Part shown: positions 33,124 to 45,171 of the stretch, one piece after another | How positions within the stretch are numbered: position 1 is the stretch's first letter | Layout: each line of letters opens with the position of its first letter | Assembly (NCBI GenBank): GCA_963682175.1 | Contig: OY821784.1 | Location: forward strand, 24,285,621-24,349,620 | Direction: 5' to 3' | Source of the DNA: Triglochin maritima | Taxonomy: Eukaryota > Streptophyta > Magnoliopsida > Alismatales > Juncaginaceae | DNA: 64,000 bases | Made by a program: the position numbers and the translations under genes | The notes under the pieces: generated by a model | Databases searched by the model: none | Seen by the model: only the letters and a program-made list of their open reading frames with translations | What the model was told of the DNA's origin: nothing

Positions 33124-33522
33124 TGTTAGCAAACAAGGATTCTACAGGTTCAGGAGTACCTTTCTTGGAGAGAACCTGTGGCAGCGGAAGGAAGATCGGA
33201 GGTCACCTTACGGAATCATTTTCACCGGTCGGTCTCCTACTCTCTTGGAGAAGGAGCGCGAGTCCACAACCCAAGAGTCCACGGAATGAGCTTGGTGGAG
33301 GTGGAGGGACGAAATGGGAGAGAGAGAAGGTGGCGGCTAGGGTGGGTGGAGGCTAGGGTGGGTGGAGGCTAGGGTTTGCACACTTCTTCTTTTATCCAAT
33401 GGGAGGCTCCCCTCGTTATATACATGGCTCCACCCTAAACCCTTAAATGTGTAGTCCAAAAGGGACACGCCATGTGTCAGTGCTTTGGGCAAATATCTTA
33501 TTAATCCTAGATTAATCCAATA
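33124..33522 (-). repeat. 3' LTR of element F
   Basis: On the + strand it starts TGTTAGCAAACAAGG and ends TTAATCCAATA. It contains a GGTGGAGGCTAGGGTGGGTGGAGGCTAGGG duplication (about 33331-33370) that the 5' LTR has only once. The polypurine tract CAAGTGGGAGA (minus strand) abuts at 33523-33533. Confidence 0.92.
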
Positions 33523-34747
33523 TCTCCCACTTGCACAACAACACGATAACAACATGTCATCTGCTTTTATGTCCTCGACACATATGCATATATCCCTGAT
33601 ACATACAATCACCCAATGGCAATATGTCACCTCTTTATGTGTCCCCCACACATATGTATATATCCCTGATACATACAACTACTCCTCTCTCCAAGTACAC
33701 ATCCACAATACGCAAGTCTCTGATCATGTATCCTCGATACACGACCATCTGTGTCCCCGACACATGTACTCTTCCGATCATACGGACAAATGGGTCGTGC
33801 GACCGGTGATGCACCTGCAATTTAGGAGTCTCAAACTACAAACCTTACTAGAAGGCCAGAATGACAACATCCTCATAAAACAACAAATAAGCAGTCAAAA
33901 TGCACATCACAGTTCCCCAGGTTTACTTAGAAACTCACTTAACATGAACGGTATCTCGATCCCTCGGAGAGAATACCTTCTTGTCCTCAAGGTACTTGCT
34001 ACTGTATGCAATACAGTTGGGAAAACAAATACTTTTGGTGCAGTCGAGTCAAACCTTTCCCTTCGCCCCACACCACCATTAGACTCAGAGTTGACTCCTT
34101 TCCCGAAGATGCCTCTTTAGACCGAATCTCTCATGGTCATAGATAACATCCCAAAGTAGTCACATCAACTCTTTGCTTCATGGTGTCGTCGAAGGTCACT
34201 GAGGGCAACTAATGACAATCAAGTCTTGGACTCACACAGTGAAGGAGCAGGGATCCATCCTTTCACTTCCAAATGGTCGCTCAGCACATGTTGTATGACA
34301 AACATATTATGGTGGATCATACTGTACACAACAGTATGTCTGTCTCTCAACACCATAGAAGTCTTAGTCTAGTCGCACCCCCTCTGCGCCTGACCCGAGC
34401 TTCATCATTGTTGCCTTAACACCATACAGGTGCCACCTAGCGCCACATGTGATGCTCGCACTTGGCTTCTATAGGTCACATGAATCGTGGGAACATTCAT
34501 GTCAATCCTCACCAACATAGAGGATCTCATCTTGATTCCTAATCAAGGTGACTGTCCTATCATGAACTGCTCTGGATCTATCATACAAGATCTCCTCATG
34601 ATCAGTCTCATCTCTGCTCGCTATCAAAAGAGGCAGACGCGAATGCTCGTGTGAGTGAGCATTCTTCAGCCTATTGACAGAATAATATTTTATGCTAGAA
34701 CAACTACATAAACCAAACAGATATAGTGGAAAGGAAAACACAATTAC
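33523..34747 (-). other. 3' untranslated region of element F with palindromic repeats
   Basis: There is no gene here. The polypurine tract is at 33523-33533. From about 33560 to 33770 there is a run of short interrupted palindromes: TGTC-CTC-GACA (33570-33580), TGTGTC-CCC-CACACA type (about 33638-33652), GTATC-CTC-GATAC (about 33728-33740) and TGTGTC-CCC-GACACA (33750-33764). They alternate with ATATATCCCTGATACATAC repeated twice. The same arrangement is in element G (63480-63700). The remaining part to 34747 is unremarkable. Confidence 0.7.
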
Positions 34748-36399
34748 TCATAAAAGGAAGTTAGACATGTCAATGCATGAAAGTCTACGTAAGTCTAAGG
34801 ACTTCACATGGGACACAAACGAGTCCTTAGCTATAGCCTTGGTAAGAGGGTCAGCTACCATAAGACTAGTAGACACATGTCTTAACGCAACTTCCTTTCT
34901 CGCTATGATGTCCTTCACAAAATGATACCTAACCTGTATATATTTGGTCTTTCCATGATATTTGGGGTCTTTCACATAACAAAGGGCAGCCATGTTGTCA
35001 CAATAGACAACAACAGGCTCATCCGATGTCTCTACTAGCCCAGTATGTTGTAAGAACCTCCTCAACCAAACTGCCTCCTGTACTGCGCCAGAGCATGCAA
35101 CATACTCTGCTTCCGTAGTCGACAGGGCTATACAAGTTTGCTTCTTGCTCGACCATGAGATGGCCCCTTTAGCCAGCAAGAAAGCATAACCAGAGGTAGA
35201 CTTCCTTTCATCAATGTCTCCAGCCCAATCGGCATCACTATAGTCAATCAGGCGGAGATCTGATGCTTGGTAACACAGCATGTTGTTACTCGTTCCTCTG
35301 ACGTATCTCATTATTCTCTTGACTGCCTTACAGTGCTCCATGCTTGGGCTAGACTGACATCGACTCACCATGCCCACAGCATAACAAATGTCTGGCCTAG
35401 TACACATCATAGCATACGTAAGGCTTCCCACAGCATTGGAGTATGGAACCTTGCTGATTTTGGCCTTCTCTTCAGGAGTCTCAGGATGCTTATCAAGGCT
35501 CAAGTGCAAACCCTTCTCAACAAGAGTGTCGATTGGTTTGCATTTGTCTATATGGTATTTCTTCAAGATGTTCTTAATATAAGTCTCTTTAGACAATCCC
35601 AGAAGTCTCTTGGACCTATTTATAACTATCTTGACACCAAGGACGTAGTTAGCTTCACCCATGTCATATCAAACGTGGAGGACAACCACTCTTTAGTGGA
35701 TTTCAGCAACTCTTTGCTATTGCCAGCCATGAGTATGTCATCAACATACAAGGTCAGAATGACAAATTTACCATTGGATCTCTTAACGTACACACAGTGA
35801 TCTTCCTCAAGCATAGATAACGCATTCTTTGATATGGCTTGATGGTACCAAATGTTCCACTGTCTAGACGCTTGTTTTAAGCCATACAAGGACTTATTGA
35901 GCTTGCACACTTTGCGCTCTTGTCGTTTGACTTCAAAACCTTGACGTTGATCCATATAGATCTCCTCCTCAAGTTCTCCATTGAGAAAAGCAGTCTTTAC
36001 ATCCATTTGGTAAAGCTCTAAGTCAATCTGAGCTACAATAGCTAGTAGAAGGCGGATGGAGGCAAACCTAACCACGGGTGAAAAGGTTTCCTCAAAATCC
36101 ACGCCTTCTCTTTGGGTGTAGCCTTTATCTACCAGTCTAGCCTTGAATCTATCAATAGATCCATCCGCCTTCCTCTTAATCTTGAGGATCCACTTGACCC
36201 CAAAGGCCTTTTGGTTCGGCGGTAAGTCGAACAAGTCCCAGACTCGATTAACTTTCCTCGACTCCAACTCTTCCTTTATAGCGTCTAACCACTCTTTCGC
36301 ATTTGGACCTTCCAAAGCCTCTTTCAAGGTCTCCGGTTCTTTCTCATCAATTATTGTCATCGCAGATGATTCATAATCAATTTCTTCTTGAGCTATCAT
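34748..36399 (-). pseudogene. RT-RH: Reverse transcriptase and RNase H of element F (one frameshift)
   Basis: Two overlapping open segments join by a frameshift near 35640. The first (from 36399) has NAKEWLDAIKEELES, VKWILKIKRKADGSIDRFKARLV, FSPVVRFASIRLLLAIVA, YQMDVKTAFLNGELEEEIYM, SLYGLKQASRQW and the catalytic YVDDIL. The second (to 34748) has GSLTYAMMCTRPDICYAVGMVSR, YSDADWAGDIDERKSTSGY, SWSSKKQTCIALSTTEAEYVA, YCDNMAALCYVKDP and H.KTKYIQVRYHFVKD. These are the standard Ty1/copia reverse transcriptase and RNase H motifs in order. The single frameshift would disable the polyprotein. The mutation load is otherwise low, so F is fairly young. Confidence 0.92.
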
Positions 36400-38194
36400 G
36401 AGGGCCTCTTCCTTTAAGCGAAATCGCCTACGAGGAATGAGCCCGCGTTTACTTCGACGCAGATGGGTATCTGATGGCTCATCCTCCGTGAGAGCTATTG
36501 GATCCTCAACATTGCTGCTCCAACTAGGATTGACTGGTGGAACCTCATGTTCAACTTCCGTGAAGTGGCAATGTCCTCATCTTGTTGTTCAAAGAAGTCC
36601 ACTAACTCTTTTATAGCTCCAGCAAGAGTTGGAAAAGCATTTTCTAAGAATATGGCATCCCTAGACTCCAGTTCCGTCCTTCTTTCATTCTCGTCTAACC
36701 CGATAAAACATAACCTTTGGAGAGATTACTGTATTTTACAAAGATACACTTTTTCCCTCTAGGTCCTAATTTTCCATATCGGTGACTAGTAGAATGAATG
36801 TATGTCGCGCATCCCCAAGGATGCAGCAGACTAAAATCAGGCTTCCGTCCTGTCCATAACTCATATGGAGTTGAGGGAACCGATTTTGTTGGAACTCTAT
36901 TGAGGACATAGGCAGTAGTCATTAGAGCATCTCCCCAAAATGAAATTGGCAAGCTTGCATGCGCCATCATGGATCTAACCATGTCTAGTAACGTTCTATT
37001 CCTTCTCTTGGCAACACCATTTTGCTGAGGAGTATAAGGCATAGTGAGTTTTCTAGATATCCCCTTTTCATCACATAACTCCTTGAACATTATGGAGAGA
37101 TACTCCCCACCTCTATCCGTTCTGAGAGTTTTTATCTTATTATCCAATTGATTCTCTACCAAGCTCATGAATTTCTTAAAGCGTTCTAGAGCATATGACT
37201 TGTGAGAAATAAGATAAATATGACCATATCTAGTGTAGTCTTCAATAAATGTGTTGAAGTAACTTTGTCCATGTCTAGTACGCACATTCCATGGTCCACA
37301 AATATCCGAGTGAATTAGTTCTAAAGGAGAAGTAGCCCTAATGGCTTTTCCGAACGAATTTCTAGTTGCCTTTCCAGCTAGACAAGATTCACAGGTCGGC
37401 AATTCAAATTTGAAGCATTCTCCTAATACCCCCTCCTTTGCCAACTTGTTCTTCCGGTCAACACCAATGTGACCTAGTCTAGCATGCCACATAACCGAAT
37501 CATTATTCAGGGAACTTTGACTCATAAGGGCACTACTGTTATGATTGAAATCATAAATTGCGTCCAACACAATAAAATCGTCTGAAAGAAAGGCACGTCC
37601 ATAATAAATGTTAGCAAGGTATAAACCCATATCATTGTTCTCAAAAACAACTTTACAACCATGTCTCATCAAAACAACAACAGAAATAATATTTCGCCGT
37701 ATAGCTGGTGCATACAAAACGACGTGAAGTAATAGGATCCGGCCACTTCGCAAAGTCACTTTGCTTGTGCCAACTCCAAGAACTTCAATGCTAGTGTTGT
37801 TTGCCATGTTTATTCGCCTCCCACTTGGAACATGGTGATATTCCACGAAGGCAGAACGATCCTTTGTTACGTGGTCCGTGGCACCTGAATCCACAATCCA
37901 CACAGGAGAGTGATCAGTGAGCATCACAGAACTAGTCAAATTACAATTCAAGGGATTACACACAGTAATTACCTTTTGCTCAGTGCACTCACGAGCAAAA
38001 TGTCCTGTCTTTCGGCAGTTAAAACAAGACACATTAGACTTATCTTTCCCACCTCTGGATCCTCGAGGTCGCTTCTTTCCAGCTTTTTTCTGTTTTGTTT
38101 TTATTTGCACCCTTCTTGCCTTTAAAACCCTGAGCTCTATCTCTTTAGCGCTTAAAACCTGCACTCCTCCGAGGAGAGCCAGCTTCAGCAGCAA
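36400..38194 (-). pseudogene. PR-INT: Nucleocapsid, protease and integrase of element F
   Basis: The open segment 36695-38194 encodes a basic stretch, the CCHC knuckle [14 protein letters not shown], protease with [12 protein letters not shown], the pre-integrase knuckle region ([24 protein letters not shown]) and the integrase core. Core motifs are [10 protein letters not shown], Asp in [24 protein letters not shown], and [20 protein letters not shown] with the final catalytic position replaced or shifted by VAKRRN. Then come [21 protein letters not shown] and a GKKCIFVKY end. Between 36695 and 36400 at least one frameshift separates it from the reverse transcriptase. Confidence 0.92.
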
Positions 38195-38828
38195 ACACTT
38201 CAGTTAGAGAGGCTTCCGCAAGCATGCGGTCCTCCTCCAGCTCTAGGTGTTTTGCGGCCTGGTCAAATGTCCTGATGTCATCAGCATGAGTCAGATGGAC
38301 GTTCATATGCTCCCAACTCTTCAAAGGCAATGATCTGATGAGATCAGACACTTGCTCCTCATCGGTCTTAGCATGACCGACAACGCTCAACTTGCTTATC
38401 ATGTTTGACATTGCGGTAATATGCTGCCTCATTGTGTGACGTTGGCACCTTCTATACCCATCAAACATGACTCCAAGCTGGCGGGCCCTTGTGACAGAGG
38501 TCACTCCATACTGAAACTTCACATCTTCCCACAAGGCCTTTGCAGTTCGCCATTTTTCGTACCACAGTAACAGATCATCTCGCATCGAACTCAGAATTGT
38601 AATGCGAGCAATACAGTCTTTCTTTTTCCATGCATTATAGACATCCATATTTCTGCGATGCTGCGCAGTGTTCCCCTCCTCGGGGGGAGACATAGTTTGG
38701 GTTCTATTTTCTAACATGTCCTGATCCTCGAAGAGATACTCAATTTTACGATGCCACAGATCGTAATTTCTTTCATTGAGTTTATCTCCTCGAGTCAGAT
38801 CAGCAACAATGCTGTTGGAAGAAGCCAT
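38145..38828 (-). pseudogene. gag: gag of element F (227 codons, ends at premature stop)
   Basis: The frame starts MASSNSIVADLTRGDKLNER and holds the copia gag block YDLWHRKIEYLFEDQD, LWEDVKFQYGV, QHITAMSNMISKLS, QVSDLIRSLPLKSWEHM and HLELEEDRMLAEAS. It stops at a TAA after AGFKR, 50 bases inside the next open segment, which carries the zinc knuckle in another frame. In the gag frame the text after the stop still reads as a basic linker ([13 protein letters not shown]). A stop plus a frameshift therefore separate gag from the knuckle rather than a natural junction. Confidence 0.9.
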
Positions 38829-41091
38829 AAAAATCTAGGACAAAAAACCACATAGCGATACATGAGTTCTAGCATAAAATACAACGAGCCGCAATAGTCA
38901 TAAAAAAATAAACTAACTTAATAACTATAGAATTCAGACCAAAGGAAAACATAAAGCGTTCGATCAAATCCTCATGCAATAGTTAATAAAGCTATTTTAC
39001 CAATTCATATATTACGCTCCATCATGATTTAATAACCCTAAAAACGTATAAATCATGGCAAATCAGCAGCAAATAAATAATTATCCGCCGGTTACAAGGT
39101 GATTTACACAAAACACTTCTACCTTGCAACGCCCACTAGGCATGCAAGTTCCAAAAAAAAGTTCCTTTCAGAACATTCCAATGAAGATCACACAGAAATT
39201 AATTGCTACATTACTTCCATATCAAGCTAAGGATCCCCCATAGGGATTTAGCACTGTAGATGGGAACCTGCATAAGCCTTATAGCAATAATATCGCAATA
39301 ATAAAAATAAATAAGCCCCTCGTCTCCCTAGGGCAATAAACAGTCCACAGTCCATAATTATTACAGTCTATAAATATTACAGCCCATTGCGATATCTATT
39401 GCAAATGGAAATGAATGAATCAAATTACGCTCAACTCTCAATAAGGCAGCAAAAATAAATCAGCATCCATTCACACCATTCATACCATACAAGCGCAATC
39501 TTGTCATACGTTAGCACAATCACACGCATGAATAAAGTGTACACCACTTCCAAATAAGAAGGAACTAATATATAAAGAAAACAACGCATATATAGAGCAT
39601 AACAAAAACGTATATGGAAATACCAATCAATCTCCATAATAGTATCTCAAAACAGAAATTTTCTTTTCTTTCCCCAATCAACATAATCATGAGAGTGTAA
39701 AAATTATCCTACTCGCAATAGGAAAGAAAAATCTGGAAAAAAACTCAATGACATCAACACATGTATGTGGATTTAATCATAAAGGAAATATTTCAAATGA
39801 AATGCATGGTATCATTCCAAAAAATCTGAAATTCCTTAAATGAGATCAACACATATATGTGCATCAAAGGAAAGCATTCAAAAAATACTTTTAACGCAAC
39901 AAAACTCCAGCCCATAATATGCTCTAAGAAATTTCAGAATTTGCCAATCCTTCCCTAATCAATATAAACATGCAATCAACAATAATTATGATACTTGTAT
40001 TGGAAAGAAAAAATTCGAAATTTTCAAGAGAACAACAAGCATATATGTGCATTTTTCAGTAAGGAAACTAATCAATCACATGCATGTTAATGCTCCAAAA
40101 ACAACCATATCATGCATATGCATATGGCAATAAACATCTACTCTAGATGCATGCCCATATTGAAAAATTCTAAATAAACAAACATATACACAAAATTCCC
40201 GCAAACATGAGATCTAGTCATGCATGTACACGAATCAGAGATAACAACATTTGATCCATCCATGCAATCCGACATGCATGATGATATACAAATGACATAC
40301 AAACATTATAATCTAATCCAAGCATGAAAAAATATCAGAGAATTAAACTATTGATTATCATATAAAACATGCGCAAAAACAGAACATCATCATGATAGGG
40401 TTAACACAGATTTCATGTATACATGCTCAAAGATTAGAATAAATAATATCTAACCCTAATTCGGAAAAATCAGGAAAAATAGACATCTGATTTCATGTAT
40501 ACATGTGCATGATTTAGAAGAATCAACATCGAAAATAACTTCTGATTTTATCTAATACATGCGCAAAGAATAGAGGTAACAACACAGAAAAAACAGAATT
40601 CTGGTGACATCTATGTATGTGCAATGTTAGGAGAGTAACATATCATATTGGCTCGAAATAAAATCAGGAAAATTCCATCTTAAACCATGCATACATGCGC
40701 AAGAATGGAGGAGCAAAATCTAACCCTAGATGCATGCTCTAATGAACCAAAACATGCGCAACAAGTAGAGTCTAGTCTAAACCCTAATCGCATGTTAGAA
40801 AGAACTCAGCAAACGTGCACCACTTATATCTCTAAATGAACGATCATATTATTTCATTTAAAGATAAAAAAAACCTCTGAGTTTTCATTTCCAGAATATC
40901 AAAAACGAATTTGAAAGAAAAAACATGAACAATCAATATATATAACATGGCATCATGTAAATAAGCAATGCTGATTTTTCTGTTATCTTTCTTTCTCCAA
41001 AAAACATAACCACCGAATTTTTATCTCAAATCAGATTATCATGAAACAAAAATTCGTCAAGCATGGTGAGGATTCCAAGGTAACCGAGATG
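38829..41091 (-). other. Long AT-rich leader of element F
   Basis: This is about 2.26 kb between primer site and gag with no coding sequence. From about 39760 to 40800 it has diverged direct repeats around the phrases CATATATGTGCAT, CATGTATACATG and ACATGCGCAA. The last occurs near 40372, 40558, 40694 and 40748. Confidence 0.7.
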
Positions 41092-41103
41092 GCTCTGGTA
41101 CCA
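41092..41103 (-). promoter_or_regulatory. Primer binding site (initiator tRNA-Met) of element F
   Basis: The minus strand reads TGGTACCAGAGC, one mismatch from the usual TGGTATCAGAGC, starting one base after the LTR end TGCTAACA. Confidence 0.88.
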
Positions 41104-41104
41104 A

Positions 41105-41487
41105 TGTTAGCAAACAACGATTCTACAGGTTCAGGAGTACCTTTCTTGGAGAGAACCTGTGGCAGCGGAAGGAAGATCGGACGTCACCTTACGGAATCCT
41201 TTTCACCGGTCGGTCTCCTACTCTCTCGAAGACGGAGCGCGAGTCCACGACCCTAGAGTCCACGGAATGAGCTTGGTGGAGGTGGAGGGACGAAAAGGGA
41301 GAGAGAGAAGGTGGCGGCTAGGGTGGGTGGAGGCAAGGGTTTGCACACTTGTTCTTTTATCCAATGGGAGGATCCCCTCCTTATATAGATGGCTCCACCC
41401 TAAACCCTTAAATGTGTAATCCAATAGGGACGCACCATGTGTCAGTGCTTTGGGCCATTATCTTATTAATCCTAGATTAATCCAATA
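41105..41487 (-). repeat. 5' LTR of element F
   Basis: TGTTAGCAAAC ... TTAATCCAATA (383 bp), close to 33124-33522. It is shorter mainly because a GGTGGAGGCTAGGG-type unit is present once. Confidence 0.92.
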
Positions 41488-41492
41488 TATGG
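41488..41492. repeat. Target site duplication TATGG, right copy (element F)
   Basis: Identical to 33119-33123. J LTR sequence resumes at 41493. Confidence 0.93.
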
Positions 41493-44132
41493 TCGACGTG
41501 TCCCTCCCGTACAAAATCTAAGACCAGTCGTCCAGTCTGCCCTCTAGGAGTCTAAGTACCTACAAGCACCGCATCAACATATGCGTGAGTTTTCCATAAA
41601 GAAAACCCAGTATGCCCCTGGCCTAATCAGAGTTATATGGAAGAATGCATGCAATCTATCTAAGACAAAAACATCAGAAACAAAAATAGAAAAGCACAAA
41701 ATGCATCAAAAGGCTACAACTCCATCGGTGGTGTCAATCGGGTAACACCCGCAGAAATCGCTCCAAAGGAACCAAAATACCAACCATGTTGCTCAGAACA
41801 GAAGGCTACAACTCCACAAGCTATGCCAAATGGGTGCACCCGAACCATTCTTCGAAAGGAACCAGAACACCAGCCTCGCTGGTCAAAGGCGGTCACCCGA
41901 CAGTGACCCACCGCTAGGCACAAAGCGGTGCGCCGGATAAGTATCCCAATTCGCGGCAAGTGACCTACATGGTGCCATTATTAACTTGGGAACACCTACC
42001 CTGAGACAAAATGGCAGAACGCCTGCCCAGTACTTATCTTATGCTTGGCCTCCCAACGTGAAGGTCTTATGCGAATGGCCTTTGGAGCTAGAGGACCCAC
42101 TCATGGCCCGTCGGCCCAAAAAACAGAACGTGCCCAGAATTATTAATCAGATAAAATGCAATGCAAGCTACTTAAGCATCTAAAATCTAATGCATCTACA
42201 GTGTATGCAACAAGCTGAAGGAGGATTATCCGGATACCCTCCTAGTAGCCCCGAACCAACTCGGAAATCAAACATACCAATCAGGAACACACGAAACTCA
42301 CAACAGCAAACAAACATTACCGATTCGGTAAATCGATATAACAACTAATTTAGTCATCTACGGGTCATGATAGGGATGTTATGAGGTCTAAAATCTTATG
42401 GGTCATACATGAGCACAACATAACACATTACATCAGACATAGATCACCATGAACAGAGTAACTTAACAATGAAAATAGTAGAAGATATCAAAATTGCATC
42501 ACACTACAATCGACGATATGAATTATCAATTTCAGAGCATACATGGAATCGAATTAAAATCTTAGAATATGATCAGATAATATGTGGGCATGAAATAGCT
42601 TATATATCAGTAATACAACATGGTGAAACATGCACATAATATCACAAGGCTTAATCTATCCAATATTATTAGCTATGCGTACATTCGAAAGCATGGGTTG
42701 CACTAAGATATAATATGAATAACATATAACAAGGAGTCCAATTTAGTTCCTGAGTGCATGTGCATCAAAAATATCAGAGAATATAACCAAAATCAGATCA
42801 TGAATGTATGATATGTGCTGCTGGATCAGAAATGACTCAAACCACGAATCCCAGCAACCATTGCACACAATGCAACCGATACCATCAGATAAATCACAGA
42901 AAATACAAACCTCACAGCCATGCATATGGATCCCTGACCCATCCAAACCACGTGCTCAGAGCATCCTTCCTAGGTGGTCTGAGGTGGGAGAAGCTCAGAG
43001 GAAGTCTATCCAAGCTGTTTGGTCCAGAAACCGAGGAAGAAGCTCGCAAAATGCACCAACTTCATGGTTAACATCACTCTAGCGTACCATGCTCAGACCA
43101 AATAAGCCAATCTGACTCCTCTCACCCCTAGCCTCCCTAAGGTCCGTACCCACCCCCCTCCAGACCCCAACCACCATCTGATGTTGGCTGCACCAGTCAG
43201 CCGTCCCAAACAAGGAGTCAAAAGGGTTGAAGGCAAACCTTAGTTGGATCTTGTGTTCACCAACCACACCCAACCAGATCCGTGGCCACCCTCAAGCTCA
43301 GCCCAGAAGGAACATCTTAACCTCTGGTTGGACCTCACTGGAGCTTGCTGGAGGTCTGGGCCCTTTGGCTGCCCCACAACCAGCCCCATCTAGCGCATGC
43401 TCCTTGTGCACGCGAGAAGGGAATCAATATGTGGTGCAACCGTTGCATCAGCCACCACCTGATGTAGGCTGGCCCCTCCAGCCAACTCCCCTCCCATAAA
43501 ACTCCTCAAGGCATAGGAGCATACCTGATTAGCAACGAAGTCACCTGAAATTAGCCGGAGATTCTGCCCACCAAACTTCTATCCGCACCCCAGGTTGCAC
43601 TAGACGTCGCTTCTAGCCTCTCTAGATTTGAAGTTTGCTGGAGCACCACCTGAATGACCTGACCACGTGGCTGAGGAGTGGAAGAGGTGGAGGAGACGTG
43701 TGGGAGGTGAAGAGGTGTGCAAGGGTTGGTTGGTGGGAGATGCTTTTTTGTTAGCTTGCTAGGACTCTTCAATTTCCAAGCCTTCATGGCTAATCAAGCC
43801 ACCTCAACACATGCCAAAATGGCACCACCAAAGATATCCCAAAAGCCATGAAAATTCACATCCAAACCCTAATGCAACCCTTCCAATTCCATGCCACTTC
43901 AACACAGGTTTAGCCCAAAACTGACCGTACACTAACTCGGACCCAAATTGACTCGATCAAGTCAACAACCGCGCGCCCTCCCGATGTGTCGCACCCGCTC
44001 GACCAACAAGAAATCCGATCAAATCTACTCAAACAAACATGCCATAACATAATTTGACATTCTAAGAAGTCAATTATGCATAACTGCGGAGAGTAGACTT
44101 ATTATTATTAAAGAAGGAGAGCGGGTCTTACA

Positions 44133-44137
44133 TACTC
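44133..44137. repeat. Target site duplication TACTC, right copy (solo LTR J)
   Basis: TACTC follows the LTR end TCTTACA and is identical to 32844-32848. Confidence 0.9.
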
Positions 44138-45148
44138 AGAGGAGGAGACTACTCATAGAATATAGATGAGAAGAGGACTCAGATGAGGAGGGAAGAATCC
44201 CTAGAGCTAGTGTTGGTAGTGGGTGAAGGTAGAAGCCTAATCTACCAAGCACGGCTCAAACAATGTATGGCTATGGGTCCTTTGGCTAGACGATGCCTAA
44301 CTTCGAGATCCCTAGTCTCGACATACCTCACCTCCCTATAACGAAGACCACAATGCCCACCAAGTGATACCAGATCCGGCGATCCAGTACCTCCGACTAT
44401 TGACAAGGTAGGCAACGCCGATCAGGCCATGACGGTCTCAACTAGATCACTCTCCTAGTTCGTCCGAAATCCTTAGGGCCAATGTCTACTTGCTTTTAGA
44501 ATTAAAGCTTTATTAAGAGTGATTTGTGGGGCAAAGGAAATGGTGATGAAATACCCCACCTTATCTTGTATAGGACAGCCCCTCCTTAGTAGAGTTTTGA
44601 TCCTGAATCTACCAATCAACTCTCCAATCAAACACTCAAGTCACTCTTGTCCCGATACACCTTACTAACTAATGCATGATCTAAACATGCATGAATGAGA
44701 GAATTTGGTGCACGTACCTCACGCCAGCAATCAACAGCAAAAATGTAAAGCAAAGAAAAGAAAAATACGTGCAAGGTCTACAAATGATGCATGACCTAGA
44801 TGGCAATCAATCTACTCTTTTGCTTTGAGTTTTAAGGTCCAAGTTGTGTTAGAAGGGGAATTCATTGTTAATTTGGGAGCTAACTACATGTTGGAACATG
44901 AAAAATTGAAGTCCCAGACAACTAAATTGACGACATAAACTACCACAACAAAAATTGGAGCAAACAAGGCTCACTAGGCCGCCAATTGGCTGTCCCAGAC
45001 CACTGATTGGCTGTCAGTTTAATACTTTTTGTCCTCCAATTCCTCCAGTAGCTTCGCATTGATCTTGAGGATCCCTGAAATAAACCAAAACTATAAAAAA
45101 TATTAAAACCACTCGAATTGTCCAAACCAAAGTCTGGACATAACACCT
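44138..45148 (-). other. Leader of element E
   Basis: Non-coding, resuming E after J. It matches the A-D leaders, including the counterpart of the GATCAGG hairpin near 44417-44446 (GCCATGAC here) and two degenerate palindromes at about 44977-45018 (GGCCGCCAATTGGCTGTC and GACCACTGATTGGCTGTC). Confidence 0.65.
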
Positions 45149-45164
45149 CCCCGACAACGGTGCA
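45149..45164 (-). promoter_or_regulatory. Primer binding site (tRNA-Asp-like) of element E
   Basis: On the minus strand TGCACCGTTGTCGGGG is recognisable as the tRNA-Asp site of the other copies, with several substitutions. Confidence 0.75.
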
Positions 45165-45171
45165 AAAAACA

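Larger units (their letters stand above)
33124..41487 (-). mobile_element. Element F: complete Ty1/copia retrotransposon
   Basis: An 8.36-kb element with LTRs of about 400 and 383 bp, polypurine tract, initiator tRNA-Met primer site and exact target duplication TATGG (33119-33123 and 41488-41492). On the minus strand it carries gag, protease, integrase, reverse transcriptase and RNase H in copia order, with one stop/frameshift after gag and two frameshifts in pol. A very long leader (about 2.26 kb) and a 1.2-kb 3' untranslated region with palindromic repeats are unusual. A second member, G, starts at 63067. Confidence 0.93.
32849..44132 (-). mobile_element. Solo LTR J (chromovirus-like Ty3/gypsy), split by copia F
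   Basis: Its segments are 32849-33123 and 41493-44132, together about 2.9 kb. They start TGTAACGCCCC and end GGGTCTTACA, with TGTAA/TTACA inverted ends and TACTC duplications outside. The length and the TGTAACG-CCCC terminus resemble Tekay/Del-type chromovirus LTRs and the LTR at 52975. No gag or pol follows on either side, because both flanks are element E (leader on the right, gag on the left). It is therefore a solo LTR left by recombination between two LTRs. The ORFs inside are not recognisable proteins. Confidence 0.85.

Noticed and set aside
33425..33450. CCCTAAACCCTTAAA, telomere-like repeat (also near 41398)
   Set aside because: Fewer than two plant telomere units, located inside both LTRs of F. 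It is ordinary LTR sequence.
33337..34120. ORFs rich in His, Ile, Tyr and Met repeats on both strands
   Set aside because: They read through the palindromic repeats of the F 3' untranslated region. The same DNA in G (63345-63967) gives open frames only because the DNA is similar, with no coding logic.
43227..43499. Pro/Ala-rich ORFs in 42.7-43.8 kb resembling a small host protein
   Set aside because: They lie inside the solo LTR J, have no recognisable domain, and competing ORFs cover the other frames.
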